This document shows positions 1-8,402 of a stretch of 47,846 nucleotides of DNA, piece by piece; position 1 is the stretch's first letter; the number at the start of each line of letters is the position of its first letter. The notes beneath the pieces are model-generated. The model was not told the DNA's origin and searched no databases. It saw only the letters and a program-made list of their open reading frames with translations. Origin of the DNA: CAYLPT01 sp964385645 (GTDB lineage: Bacteria > Armatimonadota > Hebobacteria > Hebobacterales > Hebobacteraceae); assembly GCA_964385645.1 (NCBI GenBank), contig CAYLPT010000125.1, positions 1 through 47,846 on the forward strand, in the 5' to 3' direction. A program made the position numbers and the translations under genes.

Positions 1-483
1 GTGGACCTGCTGTGGCCGGTGAGCCGCTGGCGGGGCTGGCCGGAGGTGAACCTGTGGCGGGAGGTGCGGCTGCCGGCGGTGATGGGGAGTCCGCACTTCA
101 TCTCGAACCAACTGGCGGCCCTCGACGCGGTTGCCTTCGCGGCCTACCTGGGCTATCTGAGCCGGCTGGCCGGCCCGGGCCCCGGGAGGCCGCGTGCGGC
201 GCGGGCGGCGCGAGGGATCGCGCTGGTGGCAGCAGGGCTTTTCCCGGTGTATGTGGTGACGGGAGCTCTGCTGCCGTGGGGGCCCCAGTCGGCGCTGGTG
301 TACTCGGTGAGCATCGTGTTGTTCTACCCGGCCTCGGTGGTGTGCACGGTTGCGCTGCGTCGCCCATTGGCGGGGAGAAGGGCCATTGGCGGATGGGGAG
401 AGGGGAGAGAGGGGCAGGGGTGTGGAAAGCGTCGAGGCCGGTGCGACCCCGAGGCGAGGGTCGAGAAGGGGCAAGGGCGATGA
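1..483 (+). CDS. C-terminal part of a polytopic membrane protein
   Basis: The frame is open from the first base, so the true start probably lies upstream of the window; the GTG at position 1 need not be a start. The visible 160 residues contain about three hydrophobic segments (roughly residues 38-56, 72-92 and 95-118) separated by short basic loops, then a Gly/Arg-rich, low-complexity tail from about residue 122. I do not recognise the family. It is not obviously related to the two large membrane proteins at 25014-26969 and 46191-47846. It converges on the minus-strand gene that ends at 527. The low-complexity tail may mean that the real stop was lost by a frameshift near position 370. Confidence 0.45.
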   Translation: MDLLWPVSRWRGWPEVNLWREVRLPAVMGSPHFISNQLAALDAVAFAAYLGYLSRLAGPGPGRPRAARAARGIALVAAGLFPVYVVTGALLPWGPQSALVYSVSIVLFYPASVVCTVALRRPLAGRRAIGGWGEGREGQGCGKRRGRCDPEARVEKGQGR

Positions 484-526
484 GGGAGCATGGAGGCGGA
501 GGTCCGGAGGGGACGGTGGGCGCCGC

Positions 527-1681
527 TCACCAGCCGGCGAGGGCCTCCTCGATGTAGGCGGCGGCCTGCTCATCCTGCTGCCAGGCGAGGCGGAGGAGGG
601 GGTTGATGCGCTGGCGGATCCAGGGCTGGGCAAAGCGCCGAGGGTGCTCGTGGGGCTCGCCGTGGCGGGCGAACTCCCAGACCGCCCACATGAGGTCGTG
701 CTCGGCGACGAAGCAATCGGCGGCCGAGTTCAGGTGGTGTGAGACGTGCGCGCGCTGCGAGGCCACCTGCCGCAGGAACAACGACCCATACCAGCGCGCC
801 TCGGCCACGAAGCCGACCGCCAAGTCGTGTCTGCGGTAGTGCTGTCCGAGGGCCTCCTCGTCGAGGGAGGCGAAGTTGGCGTCCTCCCGGACGCTCTCGA
901 ACCAGGCGCGGTAGGCGCGGAGGCCGCTCGGTCTTCCGCGAACCTCCGGCGTGCGCATGACCTGGATGGCCCACTCCAGCGCGCGGCGGTGGGCCTCGGC
1001 GACAGGCGGCTTCTGCCCTCGTTCGCTGATGAGCAGAAGCCCGGATGTGTCGGGGAACCAGTGGCGCTTGCGGAACTGGCCGGAGGACTCGAACTCGAGG
1101 GGCCCCGCGGCGCCGGGGTCGCCCTGGAAGAAGCTCCAGCCGATGAGCACGTCTCCGCCCTCGTCATAGCCGGTGACGAGGCAGGCCTCCGGCGGGCCCG
1201 CCACGCCGAAGGCGATCACGGGCCGGCCGGCGCGGAGGCTCTCGATGACCCGGGTGCGGAACTGCGCTTCGTCGCAGCCGCCGGCCTGAGGGGCCGGTCG
1301 CTCGCCGGCGATGGGGGCCAGGAAATCGGGCTTCAGGAGGATGTCGTGCTCATGGCCCACTGCGTCGAGCGCGCGGCGGACGGGCTCCCGGGGGTCCTCG
1401 GCCATTAGCATGGCATCGCAACCGACTCCCTCGTCTCCGGCCTGGTCCCACCTCAGCCAGAAGCCGAGGCCGGTGAGGCCAACGAGGTAGGCGTAGCCGC
1501 ACCCGGGCCGCCAGTCGGCGGCATCGGCCGGCGCCAGCTTGCAGCCATAGCCGTCGCCCATGTACTGCAGCCAGGCCCGGAGGCACGACGGGAACGTGAT
1601 GTCCTCCGGGCACTCGTCACCGCCCTCGTAGAAGTGGACCCGGGGGACACCCTCCAGCACGACGCGGTCAGGTGAGCTCAT
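527..1681 (-). CDS. hypothetical protein, possible papain/C39-like fold
   Basis: A 384-residue soluble protein of unknown function. The ATG at 1681 is preceded by a good GAGGGGAG ribosome site, and the gene begins 2 bases after the stop of the upstream glycosidase, so the two are probably co-translated. An early Cys (about residue 33, in a FPSCLRAW stretch) and a later GRPVIAF...VTGYDEGGD segment recall the layout of BtrH-N / C39-like peptidase-fold proteins. However, the usual catalytic His just before the VTGYD-type strand is not visible, so I would not call it an active peptidase. The second half is helical and rich in Trp, His and Arg. The fold resemblance is inference; the coupling to the glycosidase is seen. 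Confidence 0.65.
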   Translation of the reverse strand: MSSPDRVVLEGVPRVHFYEGGDECPEDITFPSCLRAWLQYMGDGYGCKLAPADAADWRPGCGYAYLVGLTGLGFWLRWDQAGDEGVGCDAMLMAEDPREPVRRALDAVGHEHDILLKPDFLAPIAGERPAPQAGGCDEAQFRTRVIESLRAGRPVIAFGVAGPPEACLVTGYDEGGDVLIGWSFFQGDPGAAGPLEFESSGQFRKRHWFPDTSGLLLISERGQKPPVAEAHRRALEWAIQVMRTPEVRGRPSGLRAYRAWFESVREDANFASLDEEALGQHYRRHDLAVGFVAEARWYGSLFLRQVASQRAHVSHHLNSAADCFVAEHDLMWAVWEFARHGEPHEHPRRFAQPWIRQRINPLLRLAWQQDEQAAAYIEEALAGW

Positions 1682-1683
1682 CG

Positions 1684-3741
1684 CTAACTCCCCTCTTCGG
1701 CGCGCTGTGTGCGCACAGGGCCGGTGACAGCTCTCGGCCTCTCGCCCTGATGGCCAGCGCCGGCGGGCGGAGTCGGCGCGGCGGAGCGGCAGTTGACGAC
1801 CACAAGCTGGTAGCCGCAGATCTCGGGGACGGTGAAGCGCACGAAGTCGCCATCCGGCGCGAAGCCGAGCGCCTCCCCGGAGAGGGCGAGCATGACCTGA
1901 GTGGCCCTGCGCCCGTCCATCCTCAGGCTGACCCCGATGTCTCGGGCAAGGACCGGTTCCTCGATCATCTGCATCCTGGCCCCCCTCAGCTCGGGGACAT
2001 AGGTTAGCAGGTGAACAAGGGCGAGGCCGTCCCCCACCGCGACCGCGGCCCTCCCGAAGGACGGCAGTCTGCTGACCTCCAGGAGCGGCTCGGGCAGCAG
2101 CAAGCGCAGGCAGTTGCGGACGAGTGTGCGATAGGCGACCGGTGAGTGCTCGAAGTAGCTGGAGAAGATGGGGAAGCTGACGTGGATGAGGTCGCCGCAC
2201 CGGAGGACGGCCGGCCGCCCCGAGTCGCGGTCGGGAGGCGTGTAGAGGTTCTCGTGGCGCCAGTCCCAGGAGCCGTGGTCGAAGTAGGGATGGTAGAGCC
2301 TCGCCAGCACTTCGACGCCGGCGCCGACGGACAGGGCGACGCCGGGCTCGTAGATGGTCGTCAGCGCCTCCGGCAGGCCCTCGGCGATCTGTGGCTCAGG
2401 CGTGAAGAAGGTGGGATGGCGCGGCTCGGGACCGGAGCAGGCGACGGCGTGCCCGGCGAGCGCCAGGTGATCGCCCTGCTCGGCGAGGCCGGAGCGGCCA
2501 GAGCTGAGGACCGCCCCTCCGCTCGCCAAGTGCTCCTTCAGCTTCCGATGGAGAGCATCGGTCAGCGCCACGCTGTCGGGAAGGACCACGACCCGGTAGG
2601 GAGATAGCTTCTGCTCTCCGTCCGAGAGGTCGAACTGGCAGTGCAGCTCCTCGAGCATGCGGCAAGCGCCCCTCACACTAGCATTGAGCGAGCGGGGCAT
2701 CTCGCGCAGTCTGGGGTCGAGGACAACGATGTCTGCCGCGGGTCGCGCCTTCTCCAGCCAGGGCTCGATCTCCCGGACCCGGGAGTAGACGCGGCCGATG
2801 AGGCGGTAGACCTCTGGGTCGAGCCGGCCTCGCGGGTGCATGTGATCGCCGACCGAGCAGGCGCCTCCCTGGGCCAGGGAGGTCAGGCAGTCGTAGAGGA
2901 GAGAGTGCTCGGTGCGCAGGCCGCCGAAGTCGCCCCAGCTCTCGTGGAAACGGCCGGTCATGGTGAAGAAGGGCTTGCCGAGGGCGCGGGAGTAGCGGGT
3001 GGCGGCGGGCAGGTAGTCGTAGCCCCATCCTCCAGTGGGGAGGGCCTCGATCTCGATGTGGGTGGGCTGCTCAGCATAGGGGATGCCGTTGAAGCACAGC
3101 CCGATGTCCTCGCGGGCCCGTCGGGCGCGCTGGGTGACGCGGCCCAGGAACTCGTAGGTGATCTGGCGGCAGTAGGCGGCGACCTGGTCGTCATCGGAGA
3201 CGTCCATGTCGAGGGCGGCCATGCCCTCGACACACTCGACACCGTAGCAGGGGTTGAGGTCGAAGCAGTCCAGGAACAGACCGTCCACAGGGTATCGCGC
3301 GAGGACCTCCTCGACAAGCGAGAGTAGATGGTCGCCATAGCCTGTGTTCAGGCAGAGATCGCGGAAGAAATGGCCCATGCGGTCGAGCTGGTAGACCTGG
3401 CCCCGCTTGTTTAGCTTGCACCAGCCGCGGTGGCGGAGGGCGTGTTCGTGGTCTATGCCGGCGTTGATGTAGGCGGCCACGCGGATCCCCCGCCGATGGC
3501 AGGCCTCCACCATGGGGCCGAGAAGCTCCTGCTGGAGGCCCGGGTGGGGGATGCCGACCTGGCTGGGGTAGTAGCAGAAGCCGAGGTTGCAGCGTGCGAA
3601 GACGGTGATGTAGTCAACGTGGGCTTGCTGGAGGGTGTGCGCGAACTCCTCGGGGTCGAAGTCGCGGCCAACGTCGGGGACCCCGGGCATGGTGTGAAAG
3701 TCGAGGTGGACGGCTCTTCTGGGCAGGATGAAGGCCGGCAT
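1684..3741 (-). CDS. GHL6-type glycosyl hydrolase with trimerisation-like domain
   Basis: A 685-residue cytoplasmic protein with no signal peptide. The N-terminal ~350 residues look like a TIM-barrel of the hypothetical glycosyl hydrolase 6 type: FDPEEFAHTL near residue 28, an HRRGIRVAAYINAG strand near 82-95, and DGLFLDCFDLNP near 153-163, where Asp158 could be catalytic. The C-terminal half resembles the beta-galactosidase trimerisation (glutamine-amidotransferase-like) domain followed by a small beta domain. The ATG at 3741 has GGAGG 7 bases upstream, so I prefer it to the longer open frame reaching 3822. The substrate is unknown; alpha-fucosidase- or beta-galactosidase-like activity is plausible. 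It is followed 2 bases later by the hypothetical gene at 527-1681. Confidence 0.75.
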   Translation of the reverse strand: MPAFILPRRAVHLDFHTMPGVPDVGRDFDPEEFAHTLQQAHVDYITVFARCNLGFCYYPSQVGIPHPGLQQELLGPMVEACHRRGIRVAAYINAGIDHEHALRHRGWCKLNKRGQVYQLDRMGHFFRDLCLNTGYGDHLLSLVEEVLARYPVDGLFLDCFDLNPCYGVECVEGMAALDMDVSDDDQVAAYCRQITYEFLGRVTQRARRAREDIGLCFNGIPYAEQPTHIEIEALPTGGWGYDYLPAATRYSRALGKPFFTMTGRFHESWGDFGGLRTEHSLLYDCLTSLAQGGACSVGDHMHPRGRLDPEVYRLIGRVYSRVREIEPWLEKARPAADIVVLDPRLREMPRSLNASVRGACRMLEELHCQFDLSDGEQKLSPYRVVVLPDSVALTDALHRKLKEHLASGGAVLSSGRSGLAEQGDHLALAGHAVACSGPEPRHPTFFTPEPQIAEGLPEALTTIYEPGVALSVGAGVEVLARLYHPYFDHGSWDWRHENLYTPPDRDSGRPAVLRCGDLIHVSFPIFSSYFEHSPVAYRTLVRNCLRLLLPEPLLEVSRLPSFGRAAVAVGDGLALVHLLTYVPELRGARMQMIEEPVLARDIGVSLRMDGRRATQVMLALSGEALGFAPDGDFVRFTVPEICGYQLVVVNCRSAAPTPPAGAGHQGERPRAVTGPVRTQRAEEGS

Positions 3742-3846
3742 GTCGGTCCTCCGCCGCTCCGGGTCGGCAGGGCGTGGTTCGCCTCCGCCGCCGGGCGTTC
3801 CCCCCGCGGCACCGAGTGTCACAGGTTTGCGCCCGGCGGACAGGGG

Positions 3847-5190
3847 CTAGCCCGTGCCACCTGCGCGCGCCGGCCTGGTCTGGCGCTGCGCAGGCAGACG
3901 CTCGTGCAGACCCTTGCCGCGGTGGATGCCGCGGTAGCTCAGGTTGACGAGGAGACGGCCGAGGAGCTTCCTGCGCACAGTGAGGCTGCGCCTGAGGATA
4001 GATGGGATGGAGTAGAAGCGACCATAGGCATATCGCTGCCCCGCCCGCAGCTCCAGCTCTGCCATGTGCCGGGGCCGGAACACGACGTTGCTCATGGTGT
4101 AGTGGGACCAGTCGTGGTCCACGATCCTGCCCTCGCCCTCAAGTTGCCGGCGGATCTCGGTGCCCGGGAAGGGGGTCAAGACCGCGAACTGGGCGGCGAC
4201 CAGCTTGTGCCGCTGCGCAAACTCGACCGTCCTCCGGAAGACGCCACGATCATCCCCGTCCAGCCCGAGGACGAAGGACCCGATGATCTCGATCCCGGCC
4301 TTGTGGACCGCGGCGATGGCAGCGCTCATGTCTGTGCCCAGGTTCGGGGCCTTATGGGTGGCTCGGAGGTTCTCCTCGGATAGCGACTCAAGGCCCATGA
4401 AGAGCGCTTGGCACCCGCTGCGCACGGCGAGGGAGAGGAGTTCGGGGTCCCTGGCGATGGTGAGGTCGGCCTGACCGATCCAGCGGCGCTGGAGCGGGAT
4501 GAGGGCCTCAAAGAGCTCCTTCGCCCGCCCGGCATGCCCAGCGATGTTGTCATCAACGAAGCCGACCCATCCGCCGGCCAGCGAACGCACCTCCTCCACG
4601 ACCTCGGGAACGGGGCGGAACCGGTACCGCCGTCCCGACACCGTGCTCACGGTGCAGAACGCACATGCATTGGGGCACCCTCGCGCGGTCTGCACGATGT
4701 TCGTCGTCAGATAGCGCTCGACCAGGAGCAGCTCCCGGCGAGGGCGAGGAAGCCCCACCAGGTCGGGGTAGCCGACATGAGGGTAACGCGCTCTGAGGCG
4801 ATCCGCTGCCAGGTCGGCGAGCACTTGACCCCACACCGGCTCGGCCTCCCCGATCACCACGGCGTCGGCGTGAGTGGCGGCTTCGTCGGGCAGCACCGTC
4901 GGATGGATGCCGCCCATGACCACCGGTATACGCCGCTCGCGGAAGGCGTCGGCGATCGCGTAGGCGCGAGGGGCGGAGGCAGTCATGGAGGTGATCGCGA
5001 CCCAGTCGGCGGCGGCGTTCGTGTTGACCTGCTCCACGTTCTCGTCCACCAGCCGCACCTCGACGTCGGACGGCGTGAGGGCGGCGAGCAAGGGCAGCAC
5101 CAGCGGCGGCGCCAGCACCTTGCCTCGGCCCCAGCAGCCCCGCGACCAGGCGGGAGCGATGATGAGCAGCCTCGGCCGGTCCTTCGTCAT
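3847..5190 (-). CDS. B12-binding-domain radical SAM protein
   Basis: A 447-residue enzyme. Residues 1-130 form a Rossmann-like cobalamin-binding domain (VAITSMTASAPRAYAIAD, then VVMGGIHPTVLPDEA). The radical SAM core follows, with the cluster motif C172-x3-C176-x2-C179 in ARGCPNACAFC, and a GxIxGSFVLGLDGDD-type strand later. The C-terminal ~80 residues are basic. This is the architecture of the HpnJ/HpnP/BchE-like class B radical SAM enzymes, which methylate or rearrange lipids, tetrapyrroles or natural products; the substrate cannot be read from sequence. It stands apart from the glycosidase gene by about 100 bases and may be in the same transcript. Confidence 0.85.
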   Translation of the reverse strand: MTKDRPRLLIIAPAWSRGCWGRGKVLAPPLVLPLLAALTPSDVEVRLVDENVEQVNTNAAADWVAITSMTASAPRAYAIADAFRERRIPVVMGGIHPTVLPDEAATHADAVVIGEAEPVWGQVLADLAADRLRARYPHVGYPDLVGLPRPRRELLLVERYLTTNIVQTARGCPNACAFCTVSTVSGRRYRFRPVPEVVEEVRSLAGGWVGFVDDNIAGHAGRAKELFEALIPLQRRWIGQADLTIARDPELLSLAVRSGCQALFMGLESLSEENLRATHKAPNLGTDMSAAIAAVHKAGIEIIGSFVLGLDGDDRGVFRRTVEFAQRHKLVAAQFAVLTPFPGTEIRRQLEGEGRIVDHDWSHYTMSNVVFRPRHMAELELRAGQRYAYGRFYSIPSILRRSLTVRRKLLGRLLVNLSYRGIHRGKGLHERLPAQRQTRPARAGGTG

Positions 5191-5408
5191 AGTGCTCTCA
5201 CAGTCAGCCCTTTCATCCCGGGCTCCTCGGTGTCAGGTGAGGCCATCCGGCAACGAGGCGGACTCAAGCACGCTCAGGAAGCTGCGTGCGACGCGTCGGC
5301 CAGGCCCCAGCGAGCCCTCGTGGGCGCCGCCGCGCCGCCGAGACCGGTCGCCGTCTCGATCGAGGCTCGCGCGGGCAGGAGGGACCCAGGCGGGGCGCGC
5401 CCCCCGTG

Positions 5409-5600
5409 TCAGCGACCGAAGCGCCTCGTGCGGGGACGTTTCGCGGCCCGCTTGGCCGCGCCGGCGGCGCGGCGCTTCTGCAGGCAGGACTGGCATCCGC
5501 GAGGCTGCGGGTAGCCGAGCCGGCTATCCGCAGCCTGCTCGGCGGCCGGGTAGACGAAACCGTGTCCACAGAACTCGCAGACCAGTTCCACGTCGGGCAT
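5409..5600 (-). CDS. small zinc-ribbon protein
   Basis: A 63-residue protein with two CxxC knuckles (C8-x2-C11 and C36-x2-C39) around a YPAAEQ...GYPQPRGC core, followed by a strongly basic tail rich in Arg, Lys and Ala. This matches the short zf_Tbcl-type zinc-ribbon proteins often found beside RNA-binding proteins. The ATG at 5600 lies 2 bases after the stop of the RRM gene, so it is the last gene of the helicase-RRM-zinc-ribbon operon. The basic tail suggests nucleic-acid binding; its function is otherwise unknown. Confidence 0.8.
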   Translation of the reverse strand: MPDVELVCEFCGHGFVYPAAEQAADSRLGYPQPRGCQSCLQKRRAAGAAKRAAKRPRTRRFGR

Positions 5601-5602
5601 GG

Positions 5603-5899
5603 CTACCAGCGTCGCCGGCCGCCGCCGAAGCCGCCGCCACCACCGCGGCGCTCGCCACCGCCTCCTCGCTCTCGCCTGGGGCGCGCCTCGCTGACGGTGA
5701 TGGCGCGGCCGTCCACCTCGCGGCCGTTCATCTCGGCGATGGCATCGGCCGCTCTCTCCTCGGGCACGTCCACGAACCCGAACCCTTTGTCGGGGATGAG
5801 GCGCGCGGCGGTGGGCTCGTAGGCCGCGAACAGCTCGCGCAGCGCGCTCTCGGTCACCGAGTAGCTCAGGTTCCCGACATATAGACTCTTGCTGGCCAC
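5603..5899 (-). CDS. RRM-domain RNA-binding protein with Gly/Arg-rich tail
   Basis: A 98-residue single-RRM protein. RNP-2 is LYVGNL (residues 6-11) and RNP-1 is KGFGFVDV (about 38-45), both with the aromatic residues that stack on RNA bases. From about residue 75 it becomes a Gly/Arg-rich (RGG-like) tail typical of bacterial and cyanobacterial Rbp proteins. An AGGAGG-like ribosome site precedes the ATG. It is sandwiched between a DEAD-box helicase and a zinc-ribbon protein, consistent with a cold-shock or RNA-remodelling role; that role is inferred from family and neighbours. Confidence 0.9.
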   Translation of the reverse strand: MASKSLYVGNLSYSVTESALRELFAAYEPTAARLIPDKGFGFVDVPEERAADAIAEMNGREVDGRAITVSEARPRRERGGGGERRGGGGGFGGGRRRW

Positions 5900-6029
5900 A
5901 GTGGCCTCCTTGTGCTCCCGGCCTGGCTCCGGGGTAACAGCCTGATGCGCACGAGCAAGGCGCCGGCTTCCTCACCGCGCGCCAGGGCGCGGTCCAGCGG
6001 AAGCGAGAGGCGCCGTCATGGCGCGGCGG

Positions 6030-7184
6030 CTACCTACGCCGCCCCTGCCCCAGGAACCGCCGCGCACCGCGCGCTCGCAGGCGGGAGGTCCCCGGCGCAG
6101 AAGAGGTGCGATCGGGCTCGGTCAGCCCCAGCACGGCCACCCGGGGCAACTGCCGGCCGAGGGTGCGCTCGATGGCCGCGAGGGCGGCGGCCTCCTCGCG
6201 GCTGGCGAAGGTGAGGGCCTCGCCGGAGGCGCCGGCGCGGGCGGTGCGGCCGATGCGGTTCAGGTACTCGGCCGGCAGGGCCGGGACGTCGTAGTTCACG
6301 ACGTGAGTCACCCCCTCCACATGCAGGCCGCGGCCGGCGACATCGGTCGCCACCAGCACACGCACCGCGCGCAGCCGGAAGCTCTCCAGGGCCTCCTCTC
6401 GCTCCCGCTGGCTCCGGTCACCGTGGAGGCTGGCCGTCCTCAGGCTCTCCCGCTCCAGGCGAGCGGCGAGCAGCGCGGCGCGGCGGCGAGTGCGCACGAA
6501 GACCAACACGCTCTCCATGTCCTGCCGGCGCAGTAGCTCCAGCAGCAGGTCAGTCTTGCGCGCCGAAGGCACCAGATACAGCGACTGGGATACCGTCGCG
6601 GGAGGGGTGGAGGGGGAGCCGATCTCGACGTGGACGGGGTCCCGCAGTATCTCCTCATAGGCCACTTCCATCAGCGCGATGGGCATGGTGGCGGAGAAGA
6701 GCATGGTGTGCCGGGTCCCCGGCAGCCGCGCCAGGATGCGCCTGAGGTCAGGCATGAAGCCCATGTCCATCATCCGGTCGGCCTCGTCCAGCACCAGCAC
6801 CTCGACCCCGTCGAGGCGCGCCGAGCGCCGGCGGCAGTGGTCGAGCAGCCGACCGGGCGTCGCCACCACGATCTCGTAACCGGCCCTCAGCGCCTCGTGC
6901 TGGCGAGCCATGCCGACGCCCCCGTACACCTCCAGCGTGCGCAAAGGCGTGCCCCGGGTGAGGGCCGCACACTGCGCGGCCGTCTGGGCCGCGATCTCCC
7001 GCGTGGGCGATAGGATCAGCGCCCGCGTGCGGCCGGTCAGGCCGCCCCGGAGGCGCTGCAACAGGGGGAGCAGGAAGGCAGCGGTCTTGCCGCTTCCCGT
7101 CTCCGCGGTCGCGATGATGTCGCGGCCGGCGAGCGCTAGAGGGATTACCTCCTGCTGGACGGGCGTGGGCGCCTCAAAGCCCAT
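6030..7184 (-). CDS. DEAD-box RNA helicase (start uncertain, Q-motif lies upstream)
   Basis: An ATP-dependent RNA helicase with all core motifs: PTPVQQ (Q motif end), AETGSGKT (Walker A), PTREIAAQ (Ia), VLDEADRMMDMGF (II), FSATMP (III) and IGRTARAG (VI). The listed ATG at 7184 is the first canonical start, but it cuts off the conserved Q-motif region. The codons upstream to 7232 encode FTQFHLSDELIRATRR, which includes the expected aromatic residue and belongs to the protein. No ATG, GTG or TTG occurs between there and the in-frame TGA at 7263-7265. Initiation may be at ATC (7235-7233), 8 bases after a GAGG, or the sequence may contain an error. First gene of an operon with the RRM and zinc-ribbon genes. 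Confidence 0.9.
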   Translation of the reverse strand: MGFEAPTPVQQEVIPLALAGRDIIATAETGSGKTAAFLLPLLQRLRGGLTGRTRALILSPTREIAAQTAAQCAALTRGTPLRTLEVYGGVGMARQHEALRAGYEIVVATPGRLLDHCRRRSARLDGVEVLVLDEADRMMDMGFMPDLRRILARLPGTRHTMLFSATMPIALMEVAYEEILRDPVHVEIGSPSTPPATVSQSLYLVPSARKTDLLLELLRRQDMESVLVFVRTRRRAALLAARLERESLRTASLHGDRSQREREEALESFRLRAVRVLVATDVAGRGLHVEGVTHVVNYDVPALPAEYLNRIGRTARAGASGEALTFASREEAAALAAIERTLGRQLPRVAVLGLTEPDRTSSAPGTSRLRARGARRFLGQGRRR

Positions 7185-7240
7185 GCGGCGGGTGGCCCTG
7201 ATGAGTTCGTCAGAGAGGTGGAACTGGGTGAAGATGGTCG

Positions 7241-7255
7241 TAGCCTCGCAGGCTA
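7241..7255 (-). promoter_or_regulatory. short hairpin covering the likely helicase ribosome site
   Basis: On the minus strand TAGCCT-GCG-AGGCTA forms a perfect 6-bp stem with a 3-base loop. The AGG of its 3' arm is part of the only convincing Shine-Dalgarno (GAGG) ahead of the Q-motif codons of the helicase. A temperature- or protein-sensitive translational switch is possible, but this is inference from the palindrome alone. Confidence 0.35.
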
Positions 7256-7370
7256 GAGGAAGTCATTTCGTGGCGACGCCGCCCTGCTAGCCGACGAGGT
7301 GACTCGCTCTGAAGTGCGCCCCTGGGCCTGGGGACCGTGGTCGGGCCGGCCAGGCTTGGGCACCAGGACC

Positions 7371-7399
7371 AGTATACCACAGGCCGGGGCGCGGGTCAA
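7371..7399 (-). promoter_or_regulatory. sigma70-type promoter of the helicase operon
   Basis: Minus strand TTGACC (7399-7394), a 17-base spacer, then TATACT (7376-7371). Spacing and both hexamers are near consensus. Transcription would start near 7364, leaving a leader of about 130-180 bases before the helicase, a leader length seen in cold-shock-type helicase mRNAs. Confidence 0.75.
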
Positions 7400-7756
7400 A
7401 CGCGGCGGGGTGTGCTTGGGGTCATTGACGCGACGCTGGGTCGCGGCCATACTGCGACCCGGAGCCGCAGACCGAACCTCGCTTCGGCGGGCAGCAGGCT
7501 CTGACGGCTCCTGGCCCGTTACCGGGAGGGCGGCATCGCCGGATAGGCCGTGCCGCAGAGAGCCCGGGCAAGTGCCGGGGGATCAGGGCGGCGCCGCGAG
7601 CGCCGTCGAGGCCCTTCGTCCCTGAGGTTCAGGGGTGAGGGGCCTGCTGCATTTCGGGGGGTGAGACAACGACAGGAGGTGTGCGGAGGAACGGACGCTG
7701 AGCGTCGGTGTGCCGGGCCGGGTCAGGCAGCGTGTCACGGTCATGGGCCGAGTGTG
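7400..7756. other. no gene seen
   Basis: Open frames here are low-complexity Arg/Gly/Ala translations without a recognisable domain or ribosome site. It lies between the helicase promoter and the AspRS remnant and may be the decayed N-terminal coding part of that gene, but I cannot align it. Confidence 0.5.
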
Positions 7757-8220
7757 GTGTTCCGGGTCCAGCAGCACGAAGTGGCGATGTGCTTCGCGTG
7801 CTTCGTGACCTCCCAGGGCTTCACAAGGGTACACACACCGAAGCTCGTGTGCGCGGGCGCGGAGGGCGGGGCGGGCATGTTCTCGCTGGACTACTTCGGT
7901 GAGGTCGCCTGCCTCGCTCAGAGCCCGCAGTTCCACAGGCAGATCATGGTGGGCGTGTTCAAGCGCGTCTTCGAGGTCGCGCCCGCCTATCGGGCAGAGA
8001 AGCACGACACTGCACGTCACATCAACGAGTTCACGAGCCTGGACCCGGAAGTGGGGTTCGTGGCAGGCCACGAGGATGTGATGGCGATGGAGAACGCCTG
8101 GCTGGCGGATCTGGCCGCCCGGCTGCAGCGCATCACGGCCCGGCTTCTGGGCCTTGCCAACATACGAGAGGCGACGCTGTTCCCGCGAGACCGGGATCGC
8201 CTGACGGACTGGAGCGATGG
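7757..8220 (+). pseudogene. fragment of archaeal-type aspartyl-tRNA synthetase with internal deletion
   Basis: The frame encodes the class II core of a nondiscriminating/archaeal-type AspRS. Visible pieces are an F-T-x-x-HTPKL motif-1 region, an AEGGAGMF...DYFGEVACLAQSPQ block, a motif-2 segment with YRAEKHDTARHINEFTSLD, and the C-terminal block LLGLANIREATLFPRDRDRL. The N-terminal anticodon-binding OB domain is absent. Sequence from just after motif 2 to the middle of motif 3 (roughly 150 residues in the intact family) is missing, with the flanks joined in frame near 8120-8135. No stop follows the expected C-terminus and the frame runs into low-complexity sequence. It should be non-functional. 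The start shown is the first codon of recognisable homology. Confidence 0.75.
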
Positions 8221-8402
8221 CCCTGCAGCTTGCCCGGAGGCCACCACTGGAAGGCCCCAGCCTGACGACGCCAACCGAGTGCGGCGGGCACAGGATCATC
8301 TTGAGGGCGCAAAGGGAGCCGGCAGGGCAGGTGGAAGCGGGGCGCCGGGGGGGGTCATGGGATGGCGGGCCGCGGATGGGGCATCTGTGGGAGGTGAGTG
8401 GC

